Positions 1 through 10,362 of a stretch of DNA of 64,000 bases are shown piece by piece. Position 1 is the first letter of the stretch. The number at the start of each line of letters is the position of its first letter. Source of the DNA: Streptomyces kanamyceticus (GTDB taxonomy: Bacteria > Actinomycetota > Actinomycetes > Streptomycetales > Streptomycetaceae); assembly GCF_008704495.1 (NCBI RefSeq), contig NZ_CP023699.1, forward strand, positions 8,308,001 through 8,372,000, read 5' to 3'. Both the position numbers and the translations under genes were made by a program. The notes beneath the pieces are model-generated. The model made no database searches and was not told the DNA's origin. It saw only the letters and a program-made list of their open reading frames with translations.

Positions 1-502
1 AGAGCGCGGCCGCGTCCGGGGCGGGCAGCGGCGCCAGCGGGAAGAGCCGCTCGCCCGCGGTCTCCAGCGGCCTGCGCCCCACGGCGAGCACCCGAAGGCC
101 GGGGGAGTGCGTGAGCAGGTCGTTCACCAGCGAGGCGCAGACGTCCACGAGGTGCTCGAACCCGTCGACGACGAGGAGCAGTTCCCGCTCCGCGAGATGT
201 CCGAGGAGCACCTGCCGCGGCGGCCTGCTGGTGTGGTCCGTCAGCTCGAGGGCCTCGGCGACCGCGTGGTCCACCAGGTCCGGGTCGCGCAGCGCGGTGA
301 GGTCCACCAGCCAGGCCCCGTCGCGCAGCCCGCTCCGCGCGGCGGCCCGCGCGGCCAGGCGCGATTTGCCGACCCCGCCGACCCCGGTCACGGTGACCAG
401 CCGCCCCGCCTCCAACGCCGTTGCCAGCTCCGCCAGTTCGGTGGTGCGTCCGACGAAGGCGTTGAGTTCCAGGGGGAGGTTGCCGGGCTGAGGAGGTCGC
501 AT
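1..502 (-). CDS. NB-ARC/AfsR-like ATP-binding regulator, N-terminal part only
   Basis: Only the first 167 codons are in the window; the gene runs off the left edge. Read on the minus strand, the protein starts MRPPQPGNLPLELNAFVGR and then has a clear P-loop GVGGVGKSRLA near residues 38-48, followed by a WLVDLTAL segment and a hydrophobic Walker B-like LLLVVDGFEHL. This is the usual layout of the AfsR/LuxR-type STAND ATPases of Streptomyces, in which an NB-ARC module is followed by TPR repeats and often an HTH. The start is the ATG at 502, preceded on the minus strand by no strong Shine-Dalgarno sequence. It is divergent from the DUF948 gene. The C-terminal domain cannot be seen, so the DNA-binding type (SARP, LuxR or none) is not known. 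Confidence 0.75.
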   Translation of the reverse strand, partial: MRPPQPGNLPLELNAFVGRTTELAELATALEAGRLVTVTGVGGVGKSRLAARAAARSGLRDGAWLVDLTALRDPDLVDHAVAEALELTDHTSRPPRQVLLGHLAERELLLVVDGFEHLVDVCASLVNDLLTHSPGLRVLAVGRRPLETAGERLFPLAPLPAPDAAAL

Positions 503-530
503 GGGGTACGGAGCGTACTCACCCGTATGC

Positions 531-589
531 GGTCCGTACAATCGCTTCGCGCAACTCCTGTTGTGCCGAGGGGGAATGCGGTACGGACC
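531..589. promoter_or_regulatory. Nine-base inverted repeat in the divergent promoter region
   Basis: GGTCCGTAC at 531-539 and GTACGGACC at 581-589 are perfect inverted copies, both preceded by ATGC. They lie between the divergent NB-ARC regulator and the DUF948 gene, so they could be two half-operators. No function is known. Confidence 0.3.
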
Positions 590-626
590 CGCGGCCCCGG
601 CGCGATAGGGTCGGGGGACGACTTTT

Positions 627-652
627 CGATGTTCAGGAACGATGTTCAGGGA
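627..652 (+). repeat. 13-bp tandem repeat upstream of the DUF948 gene
   Basis: CGATGTTCAGGAA is followed directly by CGATGTTCAGGGA. The repeat sits about 25 bases before the GTG start of the next gene and may belong to its promoter or 5' leader. Nothing more can be said from sequence. Confidence 0.4.
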
Positions 653-675
653 CGAGATCCAGGGAGCGGTGCCAA

Positions 676-1122
676 GTGTCGGGTGGAGAGGTTGCCGGAA
701 TCCTGGTGGCCGTCTTCTGGGCGATCCTGGTCTCCTTCCTCGCGGTGGCACTGGCGAGGCTGGCCCAGACGCTCAGGGCGACCACCAAGCTCGTCGCCGA
801 TGTGACGGAGCAGGCCGTTCCGCTCCTGGCCGACGCCTCCACCGCGGTGCGCTCCGCGCAGACCCAGATCGACCGCGTCGACGCCATCGCCTCGGACGTC
901 CAGGAAGTCACCTCGAACGCGTCGGCGCTGTCCACGACCGTCGCGTCCACCTTCGGCGGCCCGCTCGTCAAGGTGGCCGCGTTCGGTTACGGCGTGCGCA
1001 GGGCCATCAGCCGCAAGGCCGGGCCCGAGACGAAGGAAATGCCCGCCAAGCCGTCCCGTCGTACGGTGATCGTGGGCCGCACTGTCCCGGCCGCACGGCG
1101 GGGTAAGCGGAAGAAGGACTGA
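676..1122 (+). CDS. DUF948-type membrane-anchored protein
   Basis: 148 residues. Residues 5-27 form one strong transmembrane helix (VAGILVAVFWAILVSFLAVAL), followed by an alpha-helical stretch with heptad-like spacing (about 30-90) and a basic tail (RRGKRKKD) that would lie in the cytoplasm or against the membrane. This matches the DUF948 family of small single-pass proteins found across Gram-positive bacteria, whose function is not established. The GTG at 676 is chosen because a purine-rich GGGAGCGG lies about 10 bases upstream and the protein then begins MSGGEVAG as in streptomycete relatives. It is followed after 7 bases by the DUF6167 gene and then alaS, so the three probably share a transcript. 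Confidence 0.8.
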   Translation: MSGGEVAGILVAVFWAILVSFLAVALARLAQTLRATTKLVADVTEQAVPLLADASTAVRSAQTQIDRVDAIASDVQEVTSNASALSTTVASTFGGPLVKVAAFGYGVRRAISRKAGPETKEMPAKPSRRTVIVGRTVPAARRGKRKKD

Positions 1123-1129
1123 CGCAGCG

Positions 1130-1501
1130 ATGTTCCGCCGTACGTTCTGGTTCACCGCGGGCGCAGCCGCCGGCGTATGGGCCACCACGAAGGTCAACCG
1201 CAAGCTCAAGCAGCTGACGCCCGAGAGCCTCGCCGCGCAGGCGGCGAACAAGGCGATCGAGGCGGGGCACCGCCTGAAGGACTTCGCCCTCGACGTCCGC
1301 GACGGCATGGCCGAGCGCGAGGCCGAGCTGGGCGAGGCGCTCGGCACGAACCACCACCCCGACACCGAGCTGCCCGCGCAGCGGCGCTTCGCGGTCATCG
1401 AGAACCGCAGCGCCACCAAGACCGACAAGCACGACAGCACCAACAAGACGAAGTACCTCGAGAACACGCGGTACTCGTACGACCGGAATGAGGACCACTG
1501 A
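1130..1501 (+). CDS. DUF6167-like small protein before alaS
   Basis: 123 residues. It has a short hydrophobic N-terminus ([19 protein letters not shown], residues 2-20) that could anchor it to the membrane, a helical [21 protein letters not shown] region and a polar, charged tail ending [10 protein letters not shown]. It resembles the actinobacterial DUF6167 family, of unknown function. The last base of its TGA stop is the first base of the alaS ATG, so translation of the two is probably coupled. The family assignment is from memory of the gene order next to alaS and of the N-terminal sequence. Confidence 0.7.
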   Translation: MFRRTFWFTAGAAAGVWATTKVNRKLKQLTPESLAAQAANKAIEAGHRLKDFALDVRDGMAEREAELGEALGTNHHPDTELPAQRRFAVIENRSATKTDKHDSTNKTKYLENTRYSYDRNEDH

Positions 1502-4170
1502 TGGAGTCGGCTGAAATCCGCCGCCGCTGGCTGAGCTTCTTCGAGGAGCGCGGGCACACCGTCGTCCCTTCGGCGTCGCTCATCGCGGACGACCCGACTC
1601 TGCTGCTCGTCCCCGCCGGCATGGTGCCCTTCAAGCCCTACTTCCTGGGTGAGGTCAAGCCGCCCGCCCCGCGCGTCACCAGCGTGCAGAAGTGCGTGCG
1701 CACGCCCGACATCGAAGAGGTCGGCAAGACCACGCGGCACGGCACGTTCTTCCAGATGTGCGGCAACTTCTCCTTCGGCGACTACTTCAAGGAAGGCGCC
1801 ATCAAGCTGGCCTGGGAGCTGCTCACCGGCTCCGTGGCCGACGGCGGCTTCGGCCTGGAGCCGGAGAAGCTCTGGATCACCGTCTACCTCGACGACGACG
1901 AGGCCGAGCGCATCTGGCACGAGGTGGTCGGCGTCCCCAAGGAGCGCATCCAGCGCCTGGGCAAGAAGGACAACTTCTGGTCCATGGGCGTGCCCGGACC
2001 CTGCGGCCCGTGCTCCGAGATCAACTACGACCGCGGCCCGGAGTTCGGCGCCGAGGGCGGCCCCGCCGTCAACGACGAGCGCTACGTGGAGATCTGGAAC
2101 CTGGTCTTCATGCAGTACGAGCGCGGCCAGGGCACCTCCAAGGAGGACTTCGAGATCCTCGGCGAGCTGCCCACGAAGAACATCGACACCGGTCTCGGTC
2201 TCGAGCGCCTCGCCATGATCCTGCAGGGCGTACAGAACATGTACGAGACCGACACCCTGCGCGTCGTCATGGACAAGGCCACCGAGCTGACCGGCGTGCG
2301 CTACGGCGCCGAGCACGGCTCGGACGTCTCCCTGCGCGTGGTCGCCGACCACATCCGTACGTCGACGATGCTCATCGGCGACGGCGTCAGCCCCGGCAAC
2401 GAGGGCCGCGGGTACGTCCTGCGCCGCATCATGCGCCGTGCCATCCGCAACATGCGTCTGATGGGCGCCACGGGCCCTGTCGTCCAGGACCTGATCAACG
2501 TCGTGATCGACACGATGGGCCTGCAGTACCCGGAGCTCGTCACCGACCGCAAGCGCATCGAGACCGTCGCCCTCGCCGAAGAGGCCGCCTTCCTCAAGGC
2601 CATCAAGGGCGGCACGAACATCCTCGACACCGCCGTCACCGAGACCAAGGCCGCCGGTGGCCAGGTCCTCTCCGGCGACAAGGCGTTCCTGCTGCACGAC
2701 ACGTGGGGCTTCCCGATCGACCTCACCCTGGAGATGGCCGCCGAACAGGGCCTGACCGTGGACGAGGACGGCTTCCGCCGCCTGATGAAGGAGCAGCGGG
2801 ACCGCGCCAAGGCCGACGCCATGGCCAAGAAGACCGGCCACGCCGACCTGCACGCCTACCGCGAGATCGCGGACGCCGCGGGCGCCACCGACTTCACCGG
2901 CTATGCGCTCACCGAGAACGAGGCCGTCATCGTCGGCCTCCTGGTCAACGGCGTCTCCTCGCCCGCCGCCACCGAGGGCGACGAGGTCGAGATCGTCCTG
3001 GACCGCACCCCGTTCTACGCCGAGGGCGGCGGCCAGATCGGTGACACCGGGCGCATCCGCCTGGACAGCGGCGCCGTCGTCGAGATCCGTGACGTACAGA
3101 AGCCGGTCCCCGGCGTCCACGTGCACAAGGGTGTCGTCCAGGTCGGCGAGATCACCGTCGGCGCCCCCGTCTGGGCCTCGATCGACTCGCACCGCCGCCG
3201 GGCCATCGCCCGCGCCCACTCCGCCACGCACCTCACGCACCAGGCGCTGCGCGACGCGCTCGGCCCGACGGCCGCCCAGGCCGGTTCGGAGAACCAGCCC
3301 GGCCGCTTCCGCTTCGACTTCGGTTCGCCGTCCGCCGTGCCCACGGCCGTGATGACGGACGTCGAGCAGCGGATCAACGAGGTCCTCTCCCGCGAGCTGG
3401 ACGTCCAGGCCGAGGTCATGTCGATCGACGACGCCAAGAAGTCCGGCGCCATCGCCGAGTTCGGCGAGAAGTACGGCGAGCGCGTGCGCGTCGTCACCAT
3501 CGGCGACTTCTCCAAGGAGCTGTGCGGCGGCACGCACGTGCACAACACCGCCCAGCTCGGCCTGGTGAAGCTGCTCGGCGAGTCCTCCATCGGCTCCGGC
3601 GTGCGCCGCATCGAGGCCCTGGTCGGCGTCGACGCGTACAACTTCCTCGCCAAGGAGCACACGGTCGTCGCCCAGCTCCAGGAGCTGGTCAAGGGCCGCC
3701 CCGAGGAGCTGCCCGAGAAGGTCTCCGCCATGCTCGGCAAGTTGAAGGACGCCGAGAAGGAGATCGAGAAGTTCCGCGCGGAGAAGGTCCTCGCGGCCGC
3801 CGCCGGGCTCGTCGACTCCGCCAAGGACGTACGCGGTGTCGCCCTGGTCACCGGGCAGGTGCCGGACGGCACGGGCGCCGACGACCTGCGCAAGCTCGTC
3901 CTCGACGTGCGCGGCCGCATCCCGGGCGACCGGCCCGCGGTGGTCGCCCTCTTCGCCTCGGCCAACGGCCGCCCGGTCACGGTGATCGCCACCAACGAGG
4001 CCGCGCGCGAGCGTGGTCTCAAGGCCGGTGACCTGGTCCGCACGGCCGCCAAGACCCTCGGCGGCGGTGGCGGCGGCAAGCCGGACGTCGCCCAGGGCGG
4101 CGGCCAGAACCCGGAGGCGATCGGCGACGCCATCGCCGCGGTCGAGCGCCTCGTCACCGAGACGGCCTGA
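1501..4170 (+). CDS. alaS: Alanyl-tRNA synthetase
   Basis: 889 residues, full length for bacterial AlaRS. It charges tRNA-Ala with alanine in the cytoplasm. The class II aminoacylation domain is at the N-terminus ([20 protein letters not shown], then motif 2 around [20 protein letters not shown]). The editing domain has the zinc and catalytic signature HSATH, followed by [13 protein letters not shown] about 110 residues later. The C-terminal region ends in a glycine-rich [15 protein letters not shown] segment typical of the C-Ala/DHHA1 domain. The ATG overlaps the preceding stop by one base, and its own TGA shares one base with the ruvX start. Together with ruvX, mltG and aroE this is the conserved actinobacterial alaS cluster. 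Confidence 0.98.
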   Translation: MESAEIRRRWLSFFEERGHTVVPSASLIADDPTLLLVPAGMVPFKPYFLGEVKPPAPRVTSVQKCVRTPDIEEVGKTTRHGTFFQMCGNFSFGDYFKEGAIKLAWELLTGSVADGGFGLEPEKLWITVYLDDDEAERIWHEVVGVPKERIQRLGKKDNFWSMGVPGPCGPCSEINYDRGPEFGAEGGPAVNDERYVEIWNLVFMQYERGQGTSKEDFEILGELPTKNIDTGLGLERLAMILQGVQNMYETDTLRVVMDKATELTGVRYGAEHGSDVSLRVVADHIRTSTMLIGDGVSPGNEGRGYVLRRIMRRAIRNMRLMGATGPVVQDLINVVIDTMGLQYPELVTDRKRIETVALAEEAAFLKAIKGGTNILDTAVTETKAAGGQVLSGDKAFLLHDTWGFPIDLTLEMAAEQGLTVDEDGFRRLMKEQRDRAKADAMAKKTGHADLHAYREIADAAGATDFTGYALTENEAVIVGLLVNGVSSPAATEGDEVEIVLDRTPFYAEGGGQIGDTGRIRLDSGAVVEIRDVQKPVPGVHVHKGVVQVGEITVGAPVWASIDSHRRRAIARAHSATHLTHQALRDALGPTAAQAGSENQPGRFRFDFGSPSAVPTAVMTDVEQRINEVLSRELDVQAEVMSIDDAKKSGAIAEFGEKYGERVRVVTIGDFSKELCGGTHVHNTAQLGLVKLLGESSIGSGVRRIEALVGVDAYNFLAKEHTVVAQLQELVKGRPEELPEKVSAMLGKLKDAEKEIEKFRAEKVLAAAAGLVDSAKDVRGVALVTGQVPDGTGADDLRKLVLDVRGRIPGDRPAVVALFASANGRPVTVIATNEAARERGLKAGDLVRTAAKTLGGGGGGKPDVAQGGGQNPEAIGDAIAAVERLVTETA

Positions 4171-4655
4171 TGACCGAGCCTGCCCAGGGCATGCGCAGGG
4201 GCCGACGGCTCGCCATCGACGTCGGTGACGCCCGCATCGGGGTCGCCTCGTGCGACCCCGATGGGATCCTCGCGACGCCGGTCGAGACGGTGCCGGGACG
4301 CGACGTCCCGGCGGCCCAGCGCCGGTTGAAGCAGCTCGTCGACGAGTACGAGCCGATCGAGATCGTCGTCGGCCTCCCTCGCTCCCTCAACGGGGGCGAG
4401 GGCCCGGCGGCCGCCAAGATCCGCGCCTTCACCCAGGACCTCGCCCGCATGGTCGCCCCCATTTCGGTGAGGCTCGTGGACGAGAGGATGACCACAGTGA
4501 CGGCCAGTCAGGGCCTGCGCGCCTCCGGCGTGAAGTCCAAAAAGGGCAGGTCTGTCATCGATCAGGCGGCCGCGGTGATCATCCTCCAGCAGGCCCTGGA
4601 GTCCGAACGGGCGTCAGGCAGAGCTCCCGGCGAGGGCGTCGAAGTGGTCATCTGA
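4170..4655 (+). CDS. ruvX: Holliday junction resolvase-like YqgF/RuvX
   Basis: 161 residues. RNase H-fold protein of the YqgF/RuvX family, linked to pre-16S rRNA 5' end maturation and Holliday junction resolution. The first acidic residue of the active site is in RLAIDVGDARIGVASCDP; the GLPRSLNGGEG motif and a second acidic patch (VRLVDERMTTVTA) follow, with the final acidic residue in SVIDQAAAVIILQ. All are in the order expected for the family. The ATG start overlaps the alaS stop by one base. An N-terminal extension of about 10 residues precedes the core. Confidence 0.95.
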   Translation: MTEPAQGMRRGRRLAIDVGDARIGVASCDPDGILATPVETVPGRDVPAAQRRLKQLVDEYEPIEIVVGLPRSLNGGEGPAAAKIRAFTQDLARMVAPISVRLVDERMTTVTASQGLRASGVKSKKGRSVIDQAAAVIILQQALESERASGRAPGEGVEVVI

Positions 4656-4778
4656 TCGCGATACGGTAACGTTCCGCGCGATGCGGCGGCGTTCGAACAG
4701 CTGCCGCACAGCAGCAAGAGGCGGAACGGTTGCCCGGCCATTCGACGGCGGCCCCGCCTCGCGGCATGTAGGGGATCG

Positions 4779-6602
4779 ATGACTGAGTATGGCCGGGGCC
4801 CAGGCTCCGAACCGTGGCATCCGGAGGACCCGTTGTACGGGGACGGCGGATGGGGAGGTCAGACGCCCGCGGGCGGGCAGTCCACCTACGGCGGCCAGGA
4901 GCAGTACCACCAGCAGCCGCACCAGCATCAGCAGAACCCGCAGCACCAGGGCCAGCAGCACCAGGGCCAGTACGGCGACTGGAACACCGGCCAGCAGCAG
5001 GGCTACGGCCAGCAGCAGTACGACACGGGCCAGGGGCAGTACGCCCAGGGTCAGCAGCAGTACGACACCGGTCAGGGCCAGTACGCCCAGGGCCAGGGCC
5101 AGCAGCAGTACAACGCCGGGCCCGGTCAGGGCTACGGCGGTGGCCCCGCCCAGGCCTACAACGGCGGATCCGACCAGGGCTACAACGGTGGCTGGGACAC
5201 CGGCGGGCAGGGTCAGGTCCCCTACAGCGGCGATCCGATGGACCCCTACGGCGGTCAGCAGGGCGGCTACGGCGGCGAGAGCCCCGACTACTACGCGACG
5301 CCCGACGCCTACGCCCCGCCGGAGCCGCCCGCCCGCCGACGCCCTGCCGAACAGGCCGAGCCCGAGCGCGAGGCGGACTGGGACCCGGGCCCCGACCAGG
5401 GCGAACACGCCTTCTTCGCGGGTGGCGGGGACGACGGCTACGACGATGACGACGACGATGACCCAGGGCGCGGGGGCGGCCGCGGCGACCGGCGCGGCGG
5501 ACGGGGCGGAAAGAAGCCCAAGAAGCGCCGCAGCGGCTGTGCCTGTCTGGTCGTCACTCTCGTCTTCGCGGGCGGTCTCGGCGGCGTCGCCTATTTCGGC
5601 TACCAGTTCTACCAGGACCGTTTCGGCACGGCCCCGGACTTCGCGGGAGAGGGCTCGGGCCAGGCCACCGTCGAGATCCCCAAGGCGTCCAGCGGATACG
5701 CGATCGGACAGAAACTCAAGGACGCCGGAGTCGTCAAGAGCGTCGACGCCTTCGTATCGGCACAGGGCCAGAACCCGCAGGGCAAGTCCATTCAAGCGGG
5801 CGTCTATGTGCTGAAGAAGGAAATGTCGGCCAAGAGCGCCGTCGCATTGATGCTCAACCCCAAGAGCCGCAACAACCTCATCATTCCCGAGGGCAGGCGG
5901 AACGCGGCGGTGTATCAGCAGATCGATACGCGTCTCGAACTGGAAAAGGGCACCACGGCGAAGGTCGCCAAGAAGGAATGGAAGAGCCTCGGACTTCCTG
6001 ACTGGGCGAATACGAACAAGGACATCAGGGACCCGCTGGAAGGATTCCTCTACCCCTCCAGCTATCCGGTCACCAAGGGCCAGAAACCCGAGGACGTCCT
6101 CAAGAACATGGTCGCCCAGGCCAATGAGAAGTACGACGAGATGGGCCTCAAGTCGAAGGCCGAAGCGCTGCATCTGAAGGACCCGTTGCAGGTCCTCACC
6201 GTGGCCAGCCTCGTGCAGGCGGAGGGCATGACGCACGACGACTTCAAGAAGATGGCGGCCGTCGTCTACAACCGCCTCAAGGCGACGAACACGGCGACCA
6301 ACCAGAAGCTTGAGTTCGACTCCGCGTACAACTACCTCAAGGGCGAGAGCAAGATCAAGATCCCGATCTCGGAGATCAGGAACGACCCGGACCCGTACAA
6401 CACCTATTACCACAGGGGTCTGCCGCCGGGACCGATCGGAAACCCGGGCGACGAGGCGTTGAAGGCCACGCTGGAGCCGGACAGCGGCGGCTGGATGTAC
6501 TTCGTCTCCGTCGACGGCAAGAAGACCCAGTTCACCAAGACGCTGGCCGAGCACGACAAACTGGTCGACCAATTCAACGAACGGCAGAACAATGGCGGCT
6601 GA
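4779..6602 (+). CDS. mltG: Endolytic murein transglycosylase MltG with long low-complexity N-terminus
   Basis: 607 residues, much longer than the roughly 340 of Escherichia coli MltG. Residues 1-250 are a predicted cytoplasmic, very Gln/Gly/Tyr-rich tail that includes two tandem copies of a 14-residue unit QQQYDTGQGQYAQG (78-105) and an Asp run (222-228). A basic stretch KKPKKRR and one transmembrane helix (about 254-274) follow. The extracellular part contains the YceG/MltG domain: SGYAIGQKLKDAGVV, then LEGFLYPSSYPV, and the active-site region ASLVQAEGM, with Glu482 in the place of the invariant catalytic Glu. The enzyme is expected to cut nascent glycan strands and help end chain elongation. 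The aroE start lies 11 bases inside its 3' end. Confidence 0.93.
   Translation: MTEYGRGPGSEPWHPEDPLYGDGGWGGQTPAGGQSTYGGQEQYHQQPHQHQQNPQHQGQQHQGQYGDWNTGQQQGYGQQQYDTGQGQYAQGQQQYDTGQGQYAQGQGQQQYNAGPGQGYGGGPAQAYNGGSDQGYNGGWDTGGQGQVPYSGDPMDPYGGQQGGYGGESPDYYATPDAYAPPEPPARRRPAEQAEPEREADWDPGPDQGEHAFFAGGGDDGYDDDDDDDPGRGGGRGDRRGGRGGKKPKKRRSGCACLVVTLVFAGGLGGVAYFGYQFYQDRFGTAPDFAGEGSGQATVEIPKASSGYAIGQKLKDAGVVKSVDAFVSAQGQNPQGKSIQAGVYVLKKEMSAKSAVALMLNPKSRNNLIIPEGRRNAAVYQQIDTRLELEKGTTAKVAKKEWKSLGLPDWANTNKDIRDPLEGFLYPSSYPVTKGQKPEDVLKNMVAQANEKYDEMGLKSKAEALHLKDPLQVLTVASLVQAEGMTHDDFKKMAAVVYNRLKATNTATNQKLEFDSAYNYLKGESKIKIPISEIRNDPDPYNTYYHRGLPPGPIGNPGDEALKATLEPDSGGWMYFVSVDGKKTQFTKTLAEHDKLVDQFNERQNNGG
5010..5093 (+). 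repeat. 42-bp tandem repeat inside mltG
   Basis: Two near-identical 42-base units encode residues 78-91 and 92-105 of the MltG N-terminal tail. A third partial unit (QQQY) follows. It is in frame, so copy-number change would alter tail length without a frameshift. Confidence 0.7.
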
Positions 6603-7431
6603 GCGAGACGGCGGCCGCAGGGCCGCGGTTCTGGGATCTCCGATCGCCCACTCCCTCTCCCCGGTGCTGCACCGCGCCGCATACGACGAGCTGGGTCTGC
6701 GCGACTGGACGTACGGCCGTTTCGAGATCGACGAGGCGGCGCTGCCCGGATTCATCGACGAACTCGGTTCCGAATGGGCGGGACTTTCGCTGACCATGCC
6801 GTTGAAGCGGGCGATCATTCCGCTGCTCGACGAGGTGAGCGAGACCGCGGCGTCCGTGGCGGCCGTCAATACCGTCGTGTTCGGGGCGGACGGCAGCCGT
6901 CGCGGTGACAACACCGACATCCCCGGCATGGTCGCGGCCCTGCGCGAGCGCGGCATCGAGCAGGTCGAGTCCGCCGCGATCCTCGGCGCGGGCGCCACCG
7001 CGTCCTCCGCGCTTGCCGCGCTCGCGCGGATCTGCACGGGCGAGGTCGTCGCGTACGTGCGCAGCGAGACCCGTGCCGCCGAGATGCGGCAGTGGGGCGA
7101 GCGGCTCGACGTCGAGGTCAGGACCGAGGCCTGGGACGACGCCCGGGAGGCGCTGAGCGCGCCGCTGGTGATCGCCACCACCCCGGCGGGCACCACGGAC
7201 GCCCTCTCGGCCGTCGTCCCCGAGCGGCCCGCCACCCTCTTCGACGTGCTGTACGACCCGTGGCCCACCGCCCTCGCGGCCCGCTGGTCGGCGTACGGCG
7301 GGGCGGTCGTCAGCGGCCTGGACCTGCTCGTCCACCAGGCGGTGCTCCAGGTCGAACAGATGACGGGCCGCGCCCCCGCGCCCCTCGACGCCATGCGCAA
7401 GGCGGGGGAGCAGGCGCTCGCCGAGCGGTAG
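6592..7431 (+). CDS. aroE: Shikimate dehydrogenase
   Basis: 279 residues. It reduces 3-dehydroshikimate to shikimate with NADPH. The substrate-binding signature appears at the N-terminus as LGSPIAHSLSPVLHRAAY, with the catalytic Lys in LSLTMPLKRAI (the usual N of the NVT motif is Ser here, as I recall for other actinobacterial AroE). The Asp of the catalytic pair is in GDNTDIPGMV. The Rossmann loop is AAILGAGATASSALAAL, and the protein ends with the family's GLDLLVHQAVLQVEQMTG. The ATG start overlaps the end of mltG by 11 bases. A 133-base gap separates it from aroC. Confidence 0.96.
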   Translation: MAAERDGGRRAAVLGSPIAHSLSPVLHRAAYDELGLRDWTYGRFEIDEAALPGFIDELGSEWAGLSLTMPLKRAIIPLLDEVSETAASVAAVNTVVFGADGSRRGDNTDIPGMVAALRERGIEQVESAAILGAGATASSALAALARICTGEVVAYVRSETRAAEMRQWGERLDVEVRTEAWDDAREALSAPLVIATTPAGTTDALSAVVPERPATLFDVLYDPWPTALAARWSAYGGAVVSGLDLLVHQAVLQVEQMTGRAPAPLDAMRKAGEQALAER

Positions 7432-7564
7432 GCGACGTCCGCCAGCTGGACCGGCGGCCAGGTCCGCGCCCGGCCATGGGAGGATCGGGGGATGGCGGGC
7501 CAGGGCCGCGCACCCGGCCGCGCCGATCAAGACGCAGTTCCAGGCGCGAGCATGAGGAGCACCG

Positions 7565-8749
7565 TTGAGCAGGTTGCGCTGGCTGACCGCTGGGGAGTCC
7601 CACGGACCCGCACTTGTGGCGACGCTGGAGGGACTTCCCGCCGGCGTGCCGATCACCACGGAGATGGTGGCCGACCATCTGGCCCGGCGCCGCCTCGGCT
7701 ATGGACGCGGTGCGCGCATGAAGTTCGAGCGCGACGAGGTCACCTTCCTGGGCGGCGTGCGGCACGGCCTGACCATGGGTTCGCCGGTGGCGGTCATGGT
7801 GGGCAACACCGAGTGGCCCAAGTGGGACCAGGTCATGGCGGCCGACCCGGTCGACCCGGCGATCCTCGCCGACCTGGCCCGCAACGCCCCGCTGACCCGC
7901 CCGAGGCCCGGCCACGCCGACCTCGCGGGCATGCAGAAGTACGGCTTCGACGAGGCCAGGCCGATCCTGGAGCGCGCCTCCGCCCGCGAGACCGCGGCCC
8001 GCGTCGCGCTCGGCGCGGTCGCCCGCTCCTACCTGAAGGAGACGGCCGGGATCGAGATCGTCAGCCATGTGACCGAGCTGGCCGGCGCCAAGGCTCCGTA
8101 CGGCGTCTACCCGACCCCCGCCGACGTCGAGAAGCTCGACGCCGACCCGGTGCGCTGCCTCGACGCCGACGCGTCGAAGGCGATGGTCGCCGAGATCGAC
8201 CAGGCCCACAAGGACGGCGACACCCTGGGCGGTGTGGTCGAGGTGCTCGCGTACGGCGTGCCCGTCGGCCTCGGCTCGCACGTGCACTGGGACCGGCGGC
8301 TCGACGCACGGCTCGCCGCGGCGCTCATGGGCATCCAGGCGATCAAGGGCGTCGAGGTCGGCGACGGCTTCGACCTCGCGCGCGTGCCGGGTTCCAAGGC
8401 GCACGATGAGATCGTCTCCACCGACGACGGCATCAAGCGCACCTCGGGACGCTCCGGCGGCACCGAGGGCGGTCTGACCACCGGTGAACTCCTGCGGGTG
8501 CGGGCCGCGATGAAGCCCATCGCGACCGTGCCGCGCGCGCTCGCCACCATCGACGTGGCGACCGGCGAGGCCACCAAGGCGCACCACCAGCGCTCGGACG
8601 TCTGCGCGGTCCCGGCCGCGGGCATCGTCGCCGAGGCGATGGTCGCGCTGACCCTGGCCGACGCCGTCGCCGAGAAGTTCGGCGGTGACAGCGTGGCCGA
8701 GACCCGGCGGAACGTGACGTCGTACCTCGACAACCTCCAGATCCGGTGA
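7565..8749 (+). CDS. aroC: Chorismate synthase
   Basis: 394 residues, the usual actinobacterial length. It converts EPSP to chorismate using reduced FMN. Recognised from the N-terminal [17 protein letters not shown], the FMN/substrate segments [15 protein letters not shown] and [32 protein letters not shown], and the C-terminal [17 protein letters not shown]. Translation starts at a TTG (7565), chosen because AGGAG lies 5-9 bases upstream and no in-frame ATG is nearby. Its stop overlaps the aroK GTG (GTGA), and aroK in turn overlaps aroB, so the three shikimate genes are translationally coupled. Confidence 0.98.
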   Translation: MSRLRWLTAGESHGPALVATLEGLPAGVPITTEMVADHLARRRLGYGRGARMKFERDEVTFLGGVRHGLTMGSPVAVMVGNTEWPKWDQVMAADPVDPAILADLARNAPLTRPRPGHADLAGMQKYGFDEARPILERASARETAARVALGAVARSYLKETAGIEIVSHVTELAGAKAPYGVYPTPADVEKLDADPVRCLDADASKAMVAEIDQAHKDGDTLGGVVEVLAYGVPVGLGSHVHWDRRLDARLAAALMGIQAIKGVEVGDGFDLARVPGSKAHDEIVSTDDGIKRTSGRSGGTEGGLTTGELLRVRAAMKPIATVPRALATIDVATGEATKAHHQRSDVCAVPAAGIVAEAMVALTLADAVAEKFGGDSVAETRRNVTSYLDNLQIR

Positions 8750-9261
8750 GCGGCCCGCTGATCGTCCTGATCGGGCCGATGGGTGTGGGCAAGTCGACGG
8801 TGGGCGCGCTGCTCGCCGAGCGGCTCGGCACCGCGTTCCGCGACACCGACGCCGACATCGTCGTCGCGCAGGGCCGCGAGATCGCCGACATCTTCCTGGA
8901 GGACGGCGAGCCGGTCTTCCGCGAGTTCGAGCGGCAGGCGGTGCGCACCGCCGTCGCCGAGCACGACGGCGTCCTCGCGCTCGGCGGGGGAGCGATCCTC
9001 GACGGGAGCACCCGCGCGCTGCTCGCCGCGCACCCGGTCGTCTATCTGTCGATGGACGTAGAGGAGGCCGTCAAGCGCACGGGTCTCAACCACGCCCGCC
9101 CGCTGCTCCTGGTCAACCCGCGCAAGCAGTGGCGCGAGCTGATGGACGCCCGCCGCCAGCTGTACGAGGAAGTCGCCCGCGCGGTCGTCGCCACCGACGA
9201 CCGCACCCCCGAAGAGGTCGCCGAAGCGGTCCTCGACGCACTGGAGTTGAAGGAAGCATGA
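8746..9261 (+). CDS. aroK: Shikimate kinase
   Basis: 171 residues. It phosphorylates shikimate at the 3-hydroxyl. The Walker A is [19 protein letters not shown] at residues 9-27, followed by the shikimate-binding FRDTDADIV, the [11 protein letters not shown] segment with the conserved Arg, and [17 protein letters not shown]. The lid region has R(K)[17 protein letters not shown]. The GTG start overlaps the aroC stop by four bases and its own TGA overlaps the aroB ATG. Confidence 0.97.
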   Translation: MSGPLIVLIGPMGVGKSTVGALLAERLGTAFRDTDADIVVAQGREIADIFLEDGEPVFREFERQAVRTAVAEHDGVLALGGGAILDGSTRALLAAHPVVYLSMDVEEAVKRTGLNHARPLLLVNPRKQWRELMDARRQLYEEVARAVVATDDRTPEEVAEAVLDALELKEA

Positions 9262-10355
9262 CGACGGAGCAGACCCCCACCCGTATCCACGTCGGTGGCA
9301 CCGCCGGCACGGATCCGTACGAGGTCCTGGTCGGTCGGCAGCTCCTCGGCGAGCTGCCCGGCCTCATCGGCGACCAGGTCAAGCGCATCGCCGTGATCCA
9401 CCCCGAGGCGCTCGCCGAGACCGGTGACGCGCTGCGCGCGGACCTCGCCGAGCAGGGGTACGAGGCCGTCGCCATCCAGGTGCCGAACGCGGAGGAGGCC
9501 AAGACGGCCGAGGTCGCGGCGTACTGCTGGAAGGCGCTCGGCCAGTCCGGGTTCACCCGCAGCGACATCATCGTCGGCGTGGGTGGCGGCGCCACCACCG
9601 ACCTCGCGGGGTTCGTCGCGGCCACCTGGCTGCGCGGCGTGCGCTGGATCGCCGTGCCGACCACCGTGCTCGGCATGGTGGACGCGGCGGTCGGCGGCAA
9701 GACCGGCATCAACACCGCGGAGGGCAAGAACCTCGTCGGGTCCTTCCACCCGCCGGCCGGGGTCCTCTGCGACCTCGCGGCGCTCGACTCGCTCCCGGTG
9801 AACGACTACGTCTCCGGGCTCGCGGAGATCATCAAGGCCGGTTTCATCGCCGACCCGGCGATCCTCGAACTCATCGAGGCCGACCCGGAAGCCGCCCGTA
9901 CGCCCGCGGGACCGCACACCGCCGAGCTCATCGAGCGCTCCATCAAGGTCAAGGCCGAGGTCGTCTCCGGTGACCTCAAGGAGGCGGGCCTGCGCGAGAT
10001 CCTCAACTACGGGCACACGCTCGCGCACGCCATCGAGAAGAACGAGCGCTACCAGTGGCGGCACGGCGCCGCGGTCTCCGTCGGCATGCACTTCGCGGCC
10101 GAACTCGGCCGTCTGGCGGGCCGGTTGGACGACGCCACGGCCGACCGGCACCGCACGGTCCTCGAATCCGTCGGGCTGCCGCTGACCTACCGCTACGACC
10201 AGTGGCCCAAGCTCCTGGAGACCATGAAGGTCGACAAGAAGTCCCGCGGTGACCTGCTGCGATTCATCGTTCTGGACGGGCTCGGCAAGCCGACCGTCCT
10301 GGAGGGGCCCGACCCGGCGGTGCTCCTCGCCGCGTACGGCGAAGTCGGCGTGTAG
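9258..10355 (+). CDS. aroB: 3-dehydroquinate synthase
   Basis: 365 residues. It cyclises DAHP to 3-dehydroquinate with NAD and a divalent metal. Recognised from [22 protein letters not shown], the Zn ligands in [10 protein letters not shown] (Glu) and [13 protein letters not shown] (His), and [17 protein letters not shown]. The true start is the ATG at 9258, not an upstream in-frame GTG inside aroK, because [14 protein letters not shown] matches family N-termini and a GAAGGAAG Shine-Dalgarno sequence lies just before it. It ends the aro cluster; a hairpin terminator follows at 10363-10389. Confidence 0.97.
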   Translation: MTTEQTPTRIHVGGTAGTDPYEVLVGRQLLGELPGLIGDQVKRIAVIHPEALAETGDALRADLAEQGYEAVAIQVPNAEEAKTAEVAAYCWKALGQSGFTRSDIIVGVGGGATTDLAGFVAATWLRGVRWIAVPTTVLGMVDAAVGGKTGINTAEGKNLVGSFHPPAGVLCDLAALDSLPVNDYVSGLAEIIKAGFIADPAILELIEADPEAARTPAGPHTAELIERSIKVKAEVVSGDLKEAGLREILNYGHTLAHAIEKNERYQWRHGAAVSVGMHFAAELGRLAGRLDDATADRHRTVLESVGLPLTYRYDQWPKLLETMKVDKKSRGDLLRFIVLDGLGKPTVLEGPDPAVLLAAYGEVGV

Positions 10356-10362
10356 TCCGGCA

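Noticed and set aside
646..3660. Very long open frame antisense to alaS (1004 codons)
   Set aside because: High-GC shadow of alaS third-codon bias; no recognisable domain and covers several real genes.
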